Source: an alpha proteobacterium SCGC AAA536-K22
Lineage (GTDB): Bacteria; Pseudomonadota; Alphaproteobacteria; Puniceispirillales; Marisalimonadaceae
Assembly (NCBI GenBank): GCA_000421325.1
Contig: ATWQ01000002.1
Span: 97,393 to 161,392, forward strand
Reading direction: 5' to 3'
DNA: 64,000 nucleotides
Shown here: piece after piece, positions 55,139 to 64,000 of the stretch
Numbering within the stretch: position 1 is the stretch's first letter
How the letters are laid out: every line of letters starts with the position of its first letter
The notes under the pieces: generated by a model
Told to the model about the DNA's origin: nothing
Database searches by the model: none
Seen by the model: only the letters and a program-made list of their open reading frames with translations
Program-made: the position numbers and the translations under genes

Positions 55139-56509
55139 TTGAAAATTGTAACTAGATTTGCCCCATCACCTACAGGTTATTTACACATTGGTGGTGCAAG
55201 AACCGCTATATTTAATTATTTATTTGCCAAAAAACATAATGGTAAATATTTAGTCAGAATAGAGGATACAGACAAGAAAAGATCAACTAATGAGGCAGTC
55301 GATGCTATCCATGATGGGCTTAATTGGCTTGGTGTTAATTCTTCTGAAAAAATAATATATCAATCTAAAAATTTGGAATCCCATGTTAAAGTTGCTTATG
55401 AGCTTCTAGAAAAGGGTTTTGCTTATAAATGCTTTTTAAATCCTGAGGAATTAAATCATTTAAGAACTAAGAGCCGAGAAAATGGAATTCCTATAAAATC
55501 TCCATGGAGAAATAACAATAGTATAAGTGAAAACAAAGAATTTGTTATAAGACTAAAGATGCCTCTAAACGGAACAACAACTATAAATGATTATGTTCAG
55601 GGAAAAGTTTCAGTAAAAAACGAAATACTTGATGATATGATAATTCTTAGATCTGATAAAACACCAACTTATATGTTATCTTCAGTAGTTGATGATAACA
55701 AAATGGGTATAACTCATATAATCAGAGGAGATGATCACTTCAACAATGCATTTAGACAAATCCAAATTATTAATTTTTTAAAATGGGACAAGCCTCTTTA
55801 TGCACATATTCCATTAATACATGGGACAGACGGTTCTAAGTTATCAAAAAGACATGGAGCAACAAACCTAATTGATTATCACAATATGGGCTACACGAGT
55901 GAGGCAATGTTCTCATATTTACTTCAATTAGGATGGACAACTCGTGATGATGAAGATGATTATGAATTTAATAAAGTTGTAAAGCTATTTGCTTTAGAAA
56001 ATATTAATAAATCTCCAGCTAAATTCGATATAAAAAAGCTTAATAATATTAACTCAAGATACCTTAATAATATGGACACAAATAATATATACAAATTAAT
56101 AATTGAAAGGTTTGAACTAATTTTAAATATCCATCAGGAAAGAAGGTTAAAATCACTGTTACCTGAACTTTTAAAAAGAGTTGATGTATATGTAGATTTA
56201 AAAGATGACTTTGAGTGGATAATTGAAGATAACTTTCTATGTAAAGATGAGAACAAGTTAAAACAATTAAAAGAAAACAATTTAATGATTAACGAAATTG
56301 GTGATTTATTAAAAAATTGTGAGTGGACAAAAGAAACTATTGATCATTGTTTAAAAACATATATTCAGGAAAAATCTATTAAATTTAAAGATGTTGGACC
56401 AATTATTAGAATTGCTCTAACAGGAAAAACTAATTCTCCAGATTTAGTATCAATAATTTATGAACTAGGTTGTACAATTTCATTAAATCGACTAAATTAT
56501 AATTATTAA
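55139..56509 (+). CDS. gltX: glutamyl-tRNA synthetase
   Basis: Class I synthetase charging tRNA-Glu, the tRNA encoded at 46.3 kb. TTG start at 55139 gives KIVTRFAPSPTGYLHIGGARTA with the HIGH-type motif (HIGG, 16-19) at the right distance from the end; the KMSKS equivalent is KLSKRHGA. At 456 residues it is complete. Followed 49 bases later by gltA, the usual gltX-gltA order. Confidence 0.95.
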   Translation: MKIVTRFAPSPTGYLHIGGARTAIFNYLFAKKHNGKYLVRIEDTDKKRSTNEAVDAIHDGLNWLGVNSSEKIIYQSKNLESHVKVAYELLEKGFAYKCFLNPEELNHLRTKSRENGIPIKSPWRNNNSISENKEFVIRLKMPLNGTTTINDYVQGKVSVKNEILDDMIILRSDKTPTYMLSSVVDDNKMGITHIIRGDDHFNNAFRQIQIINFLKWDKPLYAHIPLIHGTDGSKLSKRHGATNLIDYHNMGYTSEAMFSYLLQLGWTTRDDEDDYEFNKVVKLFALENINKSPAKFDIKKLNNINSRYLNNMDTNNIYKLIIERFELILNIHQERRLKSLLPELLKRVDVYVDLKDDFEWIIEDNFLCKDENKLKQLKENNLMINEIGDLLKNCEWTKETIDHCLKTYIQEKSIKFKDVGPIIRIALTGKTNSPDLVSIIYELGCTISLNRLNYNY

Positions 56510-56558
56510 TTTAGTAATTAAACGTTCTCAAGCTAAATAATTTTAATAGGTATTAAAC

Positions 56559-57860
56559 ATGTCAAATGATTCATTTTCAGAAATAAACAAGATAGTATTT
56601 AATGGTAAAGAATTAGAATTAAAAACGTTATCTGGAACAGTTGGACCATCTGTGGTTGATATAAGATCACTTTACAGTGATTTAGGCATATTTACTTATG
56701 ATCCTGGTTATGGGTCAACAGGATCATGTGAATCAGAAATTACATATATTGATGGTGAGCAAGGGGTTTTATTACATAGAGGTTACCCAATAGATCAACT
56801 TGCTAATAAAAGTAGTTTTTTAGAAGTTGCTTACTTGTTGCTAAATGGTGAATTACCCAAGAAACCTGAAAAAGAAGAATTTGAAAACGCAATTACTTTC
56901 CACACTATGGTTCACGAACAATTAATCAACTTCTATAGAGGATTTAGACGTGACGCCCATCCTATGGCTATTATGGTAGGCGTTGTTGGTGCTTTATCTG
57001 CTTTTTATCCAGACTCTACTAATATTAATGACCCTTATGAGAGATTGGTATCTTCTAGAAGATTAATAGCAAAAATTCCAACTATAGCAGCTATGGCTTA
57101 TAAATATTCACTAGGCCAACCATTTAACTATCCTCAAAACAACTTATCTTATGCAGAAAACTTTCTTCATATGTGCTTTTCAGTGCCTGCTGAGAAATAT
57201 AAAATAAATCCTATTATAGCAAATGCTATGGATAAAATTTTAATTTTGCATGCTGATCATGAGCAAAATGCTTCAACTTCAACTGTTAGGATATCTGGTT
57301 CATCTGGCGCAAATCCTTTCGCATGTATTGCGGCAGGGATAGCTTCTCTTTGGGGCCCTGCACATGGTGGAGCAAATGAAGCCGTTTTAAAAATGTTATC
57401 AGAGATTGGTACTGTTGATAGAATTGGAGAATTCGTTAAAAAAGCTAAGGATAAAAATGATCCGTTTAGATTGTTTGGATTTGGTCATAGGGTATATAAG
57501 AATTATGACCCTAGAGCTGCAGTAATGAGAATTTCTTGTCATGAAGTATTAGATTTATTAGGCGTCAAAAACGACTCATTATTAGAAATTGCAATGGAGT
57601 TAGAGAAAATTGCACTAAATGATGAATACTTTATAGAAAAAAAACTCTATCCAAATGTAGACTTTTATTCTGGCATAATTCTTAAAGCAATGGGATTTCC
57701 TACAGATATGTTTACTGTTTTGTTTGCTGTTGCTAGAACTGTTGGATGGGTTGCACAGTGGAATGAAATGATAACTGATCCAGTACAAAGAATTGGAAGA
57801 CCAAGACAACTATATACAGGTCAGAAAGAAAGAAATTTTGTAGATTTAAATGAAAGATAA
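56559..57860 (+). CDS. gltA: citrate synthase
   Basis: Condenses oxaloacetate and acetyl-CoA. The type II (hexameric-type) N-terminal part ends in [22 protein letters not shown]; catalytic residues are in [13 protein letters not shown] (His), [12 protein letters not shown] (His) and the later PNVDFYSG (Asp). [14 protein letters not shown] is the substrate arginine region. At 433 residues it is full length. It ends tail-to-tail with lpxB with no spacer (57860/57861). Confidence 0.97.
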   Translation: MSNDSFSEINKIVFNGKELELKTLSGTVGPSVVDIRSLYSDLGIFTYDPGYGSTGSCESEITYIDGEQGVLLHRGYPIDQLANKSSFLEVAYLLLNGELPKKPEKEEFENAITFHTMVHEQLINFYRGFRRDAHPMAIMVGVVGALSAFYPDSTNINDPYERLVSSRRLIAKIPTIAAMAYKYSLGQPFNYPQNNLSYAENFLHMCFSVPAEKYKINPIIANAMDKILILHADHEQNASTSTVRISGSSGANPFACIAAGIASLWGPAHGGANEAVLKMLSEIGTVDRIGEFVKKAKDKNDPFRLFGFGHRVYKNYDPRAAVMRISCHEVLDLLGVKNDSLLEIAMELEKIALNDEYFIEKKLYPNVDFYSGIILKAMGFPTDMFTVLFAVARTVGWVAQWNEMITDPVQRIGRPRQLYTGQKERNFVDLNER

Positions 57861-59069
57861 TTAATAATTATAATTATTGATTATCTTGTTAATTTCTTTA
57901 CTTGAATTAATTGAAAAGTTAATCCTACCTGGCTTATCATAAATCATATTTTTTAAAATCATACTAGAATAATCTTTGAAATCTTTTTTCTTTTTATCAA
58001 TAGTCTCAATGTACTCTATTAAAAGGTTAGTTATTCTATGATTAGTGAATTTTTCTTGAAAAAGGAATGGAATGATATTTTTACTTAACAAAAAATTTGG
58101 AAGTATTACATTTTGGAAATTAACCAACAACCTTCCTATAAAAGCGCTAAAAAAATCTGTTTTATATACTGCTATAGTCGGGACTTTAAATAAAGCTAAC
58201 TCAAGCGTAATTGTACCACTACATGCAACCGCTAAATCAGCTTGTTTTAGTAATTCATAATTTTCTTCAAGAACAACTACCCTAGCATTACCAGAAACAT
58301 TGTATTTTTTAATTTTTGAAATTATATAATTATATCTCAATTCAGTTGTCGGAATTATCCAGTTTACATTTCTTAATTTTACATTTGAGTTTTTAATTAA
58401 AGAAATAAATTCAGGTAATATATACTTCACCTCACCATCTCTGCTTCCTGGCAATAATAAACAATTAATATTTTTAGAATTATGAAAATATTTTTTTTTA
58501 TTTGTTTTGGAATTAATATTATCTTTATATTTTAAAAAATTTTCAATAATGGGATTACCAACATAACTACATTTAATGTTAAATTGTTCAAAAATATCTT
58601 CTTCGCTTTTAAATAAGCAGAACAAACCATCATGAAGATTTTTCCATTTTTTAATCCTTGATTCTCCATAGGCCCATATTGTTGGAGGCACAAAATGTAT
58701 TAAAGGACATTTATAAGTATTGTCAGAAAAAGTTTTTTTTAACTTTTTTGCTAATGCAAGAGAAAAACCTTTTGTATCTATTGTGATGACCGCTTTTGGT
58801 TTTTCTTTTAGAATAAAATAGACAATTTCATTCAGATATTTGTTTAATTTTTTAAAATTGTAAATAGTGTTTATAAAACCTATTATGTTAAATTCATTCA
58901 TCTGATACATAGACTTTAGACCTTGCTTATTCATATGAGCGCCACCTACTCCAGAAAAAAACAATTCTTTATTATTTTTTTTCAAACCTTTCATTATATG
59001 AGAACCTATCAAATCACCTGAAGTTTCACCTGCTAAAATAAATATTTTATTATTATTAATTGAAGACAT
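57861..59069 (-). CDS. lpxB: lipid-A-disaccharide synthase
   Basis: Glycosyltransferase joining lipid X and UDP-diacylglucosamine at the inner membrane. FILAGETSGDLIGSHIM, FFSGVGGAHMNKQGL, VPPTIWAYGESRIKK, YVGNPIIENFL, LLPGSRDGEVKYI and VACSGTITLELALF are in order. The 402 residues are slightly more than usual owing to basic loops. Last gene of the bamA-to-lpxB lipid A operon. No terminator separates it from gltA. Confidence 0.95.
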   Translation of the reverse strand: MSSINNNKIFILAGETSGDLIGSHIMKGLKKNNKELFFSGVGGAHMNKQGLKSMYQMNEFNIIGFINTIYNFKKLNKYLNEIVYFILKEKPKAVITIDTKGFSLALAKKLKKTFSDNTYKCPLIHFVPPTIWAYGESRIKKWKNLHDGLFCLFKSEEDIFEQFNIKCSYVGNPIIENFLKYKDNINSKTNKKKYFHNSKNINCLLLPGSRDGEVKYILPEFISLIKNSNVKLRNVNWIIPTTELRYNYIISKIKKYNVSGNARVVVLEENYELLKQADLAVACSGTITLELALFKVPTIAVYKTDFFSAFIGRLLVNFQNVILPNFLLSKNIIPFLFQEKFTNHRITNLLIEYIETIDKKKKDFKDYSSMILKNMIYDKPGRINFSINSSKEINKIINNYNY

Positions 59070-59095
59070 AGACTTACTATTTTTTATTTATAATT

Positions 59096-59905
59096 TTATA
59101 TTGCATAGATACAAAATTTATTTTTTTTAATATAAGCAACCACTTTGTTTAATTCTACAATCAAAGTACCAGTTGAAGAAACAACAATAGAGCTAAGTCC
59201 TGACAGTTGACATTTTTTGATTGTCTCTAAGCCAATTACTGGTAAATCTAAATTAAGGTTCTGACCTATTTTAGGTATTTTAATTAAAACAGGACCAAAA
59301 TCTTCATGATTTTTATTTTGATTATATAAAACTCCAACTCTATCAATCATAGAATTAGTCCCTTCTAATCCCTCAATAGCATAAACAAGTTCATTATTAA
59401 CCACAACTGACTGACCAACATCAAATTTTGAAATTGTATTAAGAAGCTTTGCACCAAATTTAGCATTTTTAAGTACGAAATCTTTGAATTTCTGAGAAAA
59501 AGAATCTTCCATATAAAAACCTTTAGAAAAAAAACAATCTTTTAATATTGAATTAATTGGAAGTATTTTAAATCCATTATTATTAAAAAATTCTTCTATA
59601 TAATTTAAAGCTGCATTGTCACCTACAGATATGATTTGATTTATCAACTCATTAGCTTTTTCATTAGAAATATTATTTAAATTTGATGGTCTATTTATTT
59701 TACCTGCCATTACGATATCTGTAATATTATTATTTTTTAGAATAGTTAACCAATGAAGTGGCTCCAATAAAGATACGGTTGCAGACTGATTCTCAAATAA
59801 ATTTTGATAAGAATATCCTTCAATACACAATACAAATGCATCTTTGTTTTGTCTTGCTATTTGTATAGGAAAGTTACCACCGCCTGCAATTATAGCAATT
59901 TTCAT
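59096..59905 (-). CDS. lpxI: UDP-2,3-diacylglucosamine diphosphatase LpxI
   Basis: Hydrolyses UDP-diacylglucosamine to lipid X in lipid A synthesis. This is the alphaproteobacterial LpxI type (DUF1009), not LpxH. IAIIAGGGNFPIQIARQ at the start, MAGKINRPSN, LPINSILKDCFFSKGFY, and a C-terminal domain with KIPKIGQNLNLDLPVIGLETIKKC; 269 residues. It shares one base with lpxA and precedes lpxB. Confidence 0.95.
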   Translation of the reverse strand: MKIAIIAGGGNFPIQIARQNKDAFVLCIEGYSYQNLFENQSATVSLLEPLHWLTILKNNNITDIVMAGKINRPSNLNNISNEKANELINQIISVGDNAALNYIEEFFNNNGFKILPINSILKDCFFSKGFYMEDSFSQKFKDFVLKNAKFGAKLLNTISKFDVGQSVVVNNELVYAIEGLEGTNSMIDRVGVLYNQNKNHEDFGPVLIKIPKIGQNLNLDLPVIGLETIKKCQLSGLSSIVVSSTGTLIVELNKVVAYIKKNKFCIYAI

Positions 59906-60705
59906 TAAAGTTTGTCCATTTTTGGATGAACCAAGGGTCGATTAGAATTTTCAGAAAGAAAGTCTAATATCTCTTTTACAAAAAAATTATTATTATAAGT
60001 TTCATTAACCTCAGATAATCTTTCATTAAAAGTACCTTCTGGAGCAAAAAGAAGCCGGTAAACGTTTCTTAATGTTTTAATTTCTTCTTTTTTAAAAGAT
60101 CTTCTTTTTAAACCTACTAAATTTAAACCACTAAGGTATCCTCTACTACCCACAACTGATGTAAATGGAATAACATCGCCATCTATAGTAGTACCAGCAC
60201 CAACAATAGCATGTTGTCCGATTCTACAAAATTGATGGACAGCACTTTGACCTCCTAAATATACATAATCTGAAATTTCAACATGACCTCCAATAACCGC
60301 ATTATTTACAAAAACAACATTATTTCCAACTATACAATCATGCGCAACATGAGAGCCAACCATAAAAAACCCATTGTCACCTATAGTTGTCTTTTTGATG
60401 CCTATATTTGTTCCAGGATGTATTGTTACATGTTCTCTAAAAATGTTATTTTCACCTATTGTAAGTTCAGTCATTTCACCGTCATATTTCAAATGTTGGG
60501 GGTTTGAACCGATAGCTGAAAAAGGATAGATTTCATTATTATCGCCAATAGTAGTATTTCCAACAATAATTACATGAGAATGAATTTTAGTATTCTTACC
60601 AATTTTTACATTAGGTCCAATTATAGAATAGGGACCAACACTAACATTATCTTCAATTTTACAACCTTTATGAATTATAGATGTTGGATGAAAGTAATTG
60701 CTCAT
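59905..60705 (-). CDS. lpxA: UDP-N-acetylglucosamine acyltransferase
   Basis: First lipid A enzyme, a left-handed beta-helix acyltransferase. Hexapeptide repeats fill residues 5-190 (IHKGCKIEDNVSVGPYSIIG and so on); HVAHDCIVGNN holds the catalytic histidine, and LNLVGLKRRSFKKEEI starts the helical C-terminus. At 266 residues it is family length. It overlaps fabZ by 4 bases and lpxI by 1. Confidence 0.96.
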   Translation of the reverse strand: MSNYFHPTSIIHKGCKIEDNVSVGPYSIIGPNVKIGKNTKIHSHVIIVGNTTIGDNNEIYPFSAIGSNPQHLKYDGEMTELTIGENNIFREHVTIHPGTNIGIKKTTIGDNGFFMVGSHVAHDCIVGNNVVFVNNAVIGGHVEISDYVYLGGQSAVHQFCRIGQHAIVGAGTTIDGDVIPFTSVVGSRGYLSGLNLVGLKRRSFKKEEIKTLRNVYRLLFAPEGTFNERLSEVNETYNNNFFVKEILDFLSENSNRPLVHPKMDKL

Positions 60706-61181
60706 TTAGCTTTTTCCTTATCAACTAACATCGCGGAGAATTCTGAAGAAGCTACCATTTTTTCTTCAACAAAGGCTTCTCCATGAAACTTATATAGTGT
60801 TCTTTTACTAATAACCAAATTGATTTTAAGAAACAACTCACATCCAGGCGTTACAGGTTTTCTAAATTTAGCTTTATCAATACCAGTAAAAAAAACAAGA
60901 TTATTATTAGATAAAGATTTATTTTCGTAAGAAACTAAGCAAGCAGCAGTTTGAGCCATTGCTTCTAAAATTAGGACTCCAGGCATCACTGGATGTTTAG
61001 GAAAATGTCCAGGAAAATATGGTTCATTAAATGTAACAGCTTTTATACCAGTTATAGTCTTATTTAGGTCAATATTAGTTATTTTATCTATTAAAAGAAA
61101 AGGATGTCTATGAGGAATAAGATTGATTATATCATTATGTAAAAGAGTTAACACATTTCCATTATCATCTTTAAGAATCAT
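60702..61181 (-). CDS. fabZ: 3-hydroxyacyl-ACP dehydratase FabZ
   Basis: Dehydrates 3-hydroxyacyl-ACP in fatty-acid elongation, competing with LpxA and LpxD for the same substrate. The hot-dog motif is FNEPYFPGHFPKHPVMPGVL with His59, and Glu73 in ILEAMAQTA. LIPHRHPFLLIDKI is the usual N-terminal strand. 159 residues. One base separates it from lpxD. Confidence 0.96.
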   Translation of the reverse strand: MILKDDNGNVLTLLHNDIINLIPHRHPFLLIDKITNIDLNKTITGIKAVTFNEPYFPGHFPKHPVMPGVLILEAMAQTAACLVSYENKSLSNNNLVFFTGIDKAKFRKPVTPGCELFLKINLVISKRTLYKFHGEAFVEEKMVASSEFSAMLVDKEKAK

Positions 61182-61182
61182 T

Positions 61183-62235
61183 TTAATTATTCTTTCTTTT
61201 TTTTAAATCTAATCTCTGTGCTGCTATCATTCTTTTCCAGGCCTTTATATCCTGAGCTGGACTCCCACCAATATAGCTTCCCTTTGGAAAATTATTAAAG
61301 ACCTTTGAAGCACCTGCAATAACTGAATCTTCACCAATAGTAACGTTGTCTTTAATGCTAACATCTCCACCAATAGTAACATTTTTTTTCAAAACTACTG
61401 ATCCAGATAAACCAACTTGACCAGCTAAAATACAAAAATCATCAATTTTTGAATTATGACCAATATGAACTTGATTATCGATCATAACATATTTACCTAT
61501 TTGAGTGTCATCAATTAATCCTCTATCTATAGTACAACCTGCACCAATATTAGTTCCTTCACCAATAAAGACGCCTCCAATATGAGGTGTTAGCTGTGTT
61601 TTTGTTTTATTAGGTATAAAGCCAAAACCTGATTTCCCTACAACAGTATTAGATGATATCATTACCTTGTCATTTATTATTGTACATTCAATTACTGATC
61701 CAACACCTAAAAAACACTCTTTACCTATTTTACAGTTATAAGAAATACTTACTCTTTCCGATATATAAGTATTATCTTCAATAATAACGCCTTCATCAAT
61801 AAAAGAATACGGACCAATATACACGTTATTACCAATTTTTGCTGTTTTGTGAATAAATGCTAAGGGATGAATGCTGTAACGTTTATTTTTAAAATTAGAT
61901 TTGCCGAAATATTTTTCTAAAATCGTTGAGAAGCCTTTCTTGGGATTTTTGTAAGGAATTTTGATAACTTCATCACTAAGTAAATGTAAATTTATTTTTT
62001 CAACAATACAAATGCCAGAAAAAACATTTTTTAAATAATCTTTTTTATTAGTATAAAAAGATAATTTATTTTTTTTTAAATTTGTGAATGAGACAAAATC
62101 ATCAATAAATAAATTCTCAATATTTTGATTTATATTTTTATTTACATTTAAAAAATTTTCTTCAGTTACATCAAGTGTATTTAAAATATCAATTAACTTA
62201 ATTTTATTTTTAATTTTAAAGAAGAAGTTATTCAT
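61183..62235 (-). CDS. lpxD: UDP-3-O-(3-hydroxyacyl)glucosamine N-acyltransferase
   Basis: Adds the N-acyl chain in lipid A synthesis. N-terminal uridine-binding domain (about 1-115) followed by the left-handed beta-helix of hexapeptides (IHPLAFIHKTAKIGNNVYIGPYS onward), with IDNQVHIGHNSKIDDFCILAGQVGLSGSV containing the catalytic histidine and a C-terminal basic helix. 350 residues, normal. It follows the skp-like gene by 16 bases. Confidence 0.95.
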   Translation of the reverse strand: MNNFFFKIKNKIKLIDILNTLDVTEENFLNVNKNINQNIENLFIDDFVSFTNLKKNKLSFYTNKKDYLKNVFSGICIVEKINLHLLSDEVIKIPYKNPKKGFSTILEKYFGKSNFKNKRYSIHPLAFIHKTAKIGNNVYIGPYSFIDEGVIIEDNTYISERVSISYNCKIGKECFLGVGSVIECTIINDKVMISSNTVVGKSGFGFIPNKTKTQLTPHIGGVFIGEGTNIGAGCTIDRGLIDDTQIGKYVMIDNQVHIGHNSKIDDFCILAGQVGLSGSVVLKKNVTIGGDVSIKDNVTIGEDSVIAGASKVFNNFPKGSYIGGSPAQDIKAWKRMIAAQRLDLKKRKNN

Positions 62236-62251
62236 AAACAGCCTACAGAAT

Positions 62252-62857
62252 TTAATTAGATGGACTTATTGTAATCTTCAAGGATTTTGTTTTCTTATTA
62301 AAAAGATCAAGGACCTCCGAAGTTAAGTCAACACTTGGATTATTAAATAAAAAAATATTTTCTTTTAAAAAAACAACATTAATATTTTTTTTAATAGAAA
62401 CATCTTTAATAACTTGCGCTAATAGATCTTTTATTTTCTTTTGAATTTTCTGAAATGATTTGTTTAGTATAGATCTTTCGTCTTTATATTTTTTTTGAAC
62501 TTTGAAGACATCTTTTTTTAATAATTTTATTTTTTTTTTTAAATCTAATTCAGTAAAGTTTTCCTTATCTTCTCTAATTATTTTTTCTTTATTTTTAAGA
62601 ACTATTTGTTTTTGTTTAAATTTCTCATTAATTTTTTTTTCAAATAATAAAAATTTGTTACCTAAAGTCTTCATAGCATTTGATTTCTTTAATATATATC
62701 TAAAATCAACAATACCAATTTTGTCAATTTCTGATTTATTTGATACTAAAAAATTCATTGGTAAATTCAATGAATTATTATGTTTTTGTATAATTGTCGA
62801 TGAAGTTATATTGTTATTAATAATACTTGATAAAATTAAAAGGTTAATAGATAGCAT
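62252..62857 (-). CDS. OmpH/Skp-family periplasmic chaperone
   Basis: Chaperone for unfolded outer-membrane proteins. Starting at the ATG at 62857 (MLSINLLILSSI) the product has a hydrophobic signal-like leader and 201 residues; an ATG at 62899 would add 14 residues without a better signal and would lie inside bamA. IGIVDFRYILKKSNAMK and a long lysine-rich coiled coil (about 85-170 from the longer start) are the Skp pattern, ending in INVVFLKENIFLFNNPSVDLT. An A11 run at 62540-62530 is in frame. It sits between bamA and lpxD as usual. Confidence 0.8.
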   Translation of the reverse strand: MLSINLLILSSIINNNITSSTIIQKHNNSLNLPMNFLVSNKSEIDKIGIVDFRYILKKSNAMKTLGNKFLLFEKKINEKFKQKQIVLKNKEKIIREDKENFTELDLKKKIKLLKKDVFKVQKKYKDERSILNKSFQKIQKKIKDLLAQVIKDVSIKKNINVVFLKENIFLFNNPSVDLTSEVLDLFNKKTKSLKITISPSN

Positions 62858-62882
62858 ATGCAACTCTGTGTTTGAGAAATAT

Positions 62883-64000
62883 TTAAAAGCTTGTTCCAAT
62901 GGAAAATTGAAAGTTTTCTTCTATGTCATAACTCTGACTTTGTACTGGAAAACCCCAAATCATTTGTAAAGGACCAACAGGTGTAACCATTACAAGTCCA
63001 AAACCATTTGTTATTCTTGGTTCAATATCATCAAATCCTTTAACACCAGCTTCGTAATCTGTCTCCCATATTGATCCCACATCAGAAAATATAAGCCATT
63101 CTAAACCAGTATCTTCCGGCATAAATTTGTCCGATTTCAATTCCAATGAAAAATTATAAAATCTATTTCCACCTACAGCTTGATTATTTCCAGTGTCTCT
63201 AGGTCCCACACCACTACTGTCAAATCCCCTTAACTTTTTACCCCCTAGGAAAAAACGATTAGACGAAGTTATTTTATCATCTATAGAAGTGATTAATCCA
63301 ACTCCAGACTTCAAACCTAAAACATAATCTCCATAATCAATTGGATAATATATTCTTGAATTTAATACAGTTTTGTAAAAAGTCGCATCCCCTCCAATTC
63401 CAGCTATTGTATTACTTAGGCGCCAGTTATATCCTGATGTTGGATTATAATAACTATCACGAGTATCTTTTGAAATGCTATGTGTAATTGAAGATGTTAT
63501 AATCTCTATTCCCTCTTCACCAGTAACAGAAGCAGAAGTAGATGCAGATGAAGTGGTAGTTTTAGAAGTGGAAAACTTATATTTAAGGCTTTGGATTAAA
63601 GATTCATTTTTAAATCCTAAACCAAAACCAAATCCAGATGTATTAGATTTAATGTCACCTTTTGTATTCTCAGTTTCTTGGTTAAATATATCTCCATATA
63701 ATGACAAATGTCTGTCTAAAAAATATGGTTCAGTTATACCTATGGTATAAGATGATTTTTTTGTAGATAAATTAGCATCCAAGTTTACTTTTTTTCCTTC
63801 TCCAAGAAAATTCTTTTCATTTAAACCAAATGAAAGATTAGTATTATTTAATGAAGAATAACCAACTCCAAAACTTACAGAACCAGTATTAGTTTCTTTG
63901 ACATCTAAAATAATATTTATGATATTTGATGAATTATTGTCTTCTAATCTATAATTCACAGTCTCAAAATAACCAAGTCTTCTTAGAGCGTTAATTGAGG
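62883..64000 (-). CDS. bamA: outer membrane protein assembly factor BamA, 3' part
   Basis: Central barrel protein of the BAM complex; the 5' part lies outside the window. The visible part starts inside POTRA5 (INALRRLGYFETVNYRLED) and continues through the 16-strand barrel: SFGVGYSSLNNTNLSFGLNEKNFLGEG, the SKDTRDSYYNPTSGYNWRLS strand, GGKKLRGFDSSGVGPRD (the conserved RGF loop), and FSIGTSF with terminal Phe as the barrel signal. Order bamA-skp-lpxD-fabZ-lpxA is the standard one. A GTG at 63959 is not the start. Confidence 0.96.
   Translation of the reverse strand, partial: SINALRRLGYFETVNYRLEDNNSSNIINIILDVKETNTGSVSFGVGYSSLNNTNLSFGLNEKNFLGEGKKVNLDANLSTKKSSYTIGITEPYFLDRHLSLYGDIFNQETENTKGDIKSNTSGFGFGLGFKNESLIQSLKYKFSTSKTTTSSASTSASVTGEEGIEIITSSITHSISKDTRDSYYNPTSGYNWRLSNTIAGIGGDATFYKTVLNSRIYYPIDYGDYVLGLKSGVGLITSIDDKITSSNRFFLGGKKLRGFDSSGVGPRDTGNNQAVGGNRFYNFSLELKSDKFMPEDTGLEWLIFSDVGSIWETDYEAGVKGFDDIEPRITNGFGLVMVTPVGPLQMIWGFPVQSQSYDIEENFQFSIGTSF

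Noticed and set aside
1..64000. CRISPR arrays, rRNA genes, insertion sequences and riboswitches
   Set aside because: None seen on either strand: no regularly spaced repeats of 25-40 bases, no transposase, no FMN or TPP aptamer ahead of the riboflavin or thiL genes.

Overview
The window is a strongly AT-rich, gene-dense piece of a bacterial chromosome. By gene content and order it looks like a streamlined, probably marine, alphaproteobacterium. The main markers are bamE divergent from a cytochrome bc1 chaperone gene (CBP3 type) followed by plsX-fabH; nrdR-ribD-ribE-ribBA-ribH-nusB-thiL; birA-coaX-rnj; trpD-trpC-moaC-moeA-lexA-gltX-gltA; lpxI rather than lpxH; a LexA operator of the GTTC-N7-GTTC class; and a RibBA with a decayed GTP cyclohydrolase half. 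The genus cannot be named from sequence alone.

Layout. 0-3.1 kb: fatty-acid initiation (fabH, plsX), bc1 chaperone, and bamE on the opposite strand. 3.1-21.3 kb: an almost unbroken minus-strand block. It begins with the six-subunit Na+-translocating NADH:quinone reductase (nqrABCDEF), then a lone, very divergent NuoL-like protein, birA, coaX, rnj, a DUF1467 protein, rpiB, glyA, nrdR, the riboflavin genes, nusB and thiL. Divergent from nqrA are apbE (flavin transferase) and nqrM, the two maturation factors NQR needs. 23-33.7 kb: a three-subunit molybdenum hydroxylase of unknown substrate, four EamA-type transporters, 6-phosphogluconate dehydrogenase plus gluconokinase, and a Pif1-like helicase. 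33.7-40 kb: an acyl-CoA ligase, two alpha/beta hydrolases, a Gfo/Idh/MocA oxidoreductase, a hot-dog thioesterase and an M19-family dipeptidase homologue with altered metal ligands. 40.0-46.3 kb: a 6.2-kb island bounded by tRNA-Glu and a 27-bp copy of its 3' end. It carries a Kef-type antiporter and a four-gene Anbu cluster (circularly permuted ATP-grasp, alpha-E, transglutaminase-like, Anbu proteasome-like peptidase). 46.3-57.9 kb: recJ, hom, rplM-rpsI, trpDC, moaC, moeA, lexA, gltX, gltA. 57.9-64 kb: lpxB, lpxI, lpxA, fabZ, lpxD, skp/ompH and the 3' part of bamA, i.e. lipid A synthesis and outer-membrane protein assembly.

Three observations stand out. First, four genes (fabH, nqrE, nqrA and the ATP-grasp gene) are each broken by exactly one extra A in an A8/A9 run on the sense strand. 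Removing one A restores full-length products in the three that can be followed to the end, while longer A10 and A11 runs elsewhere are in frame. This is either a systematic base-calling error or genuine slippage-tolerated frameshifting. Second, the NQR operon sits exactly where alphaproteobacteria usually carry the complex I (nuo) operon upstream of birA, together with one NuoL-like protein that has lost the proton-pumping signature residues: it looks like in-situ replacement of complex I with a relict subunit. Third, the Anbu peptide-tagging/proteolysis cluster lies inside a tRNA-Glu-bounded island that has no visible integrase.
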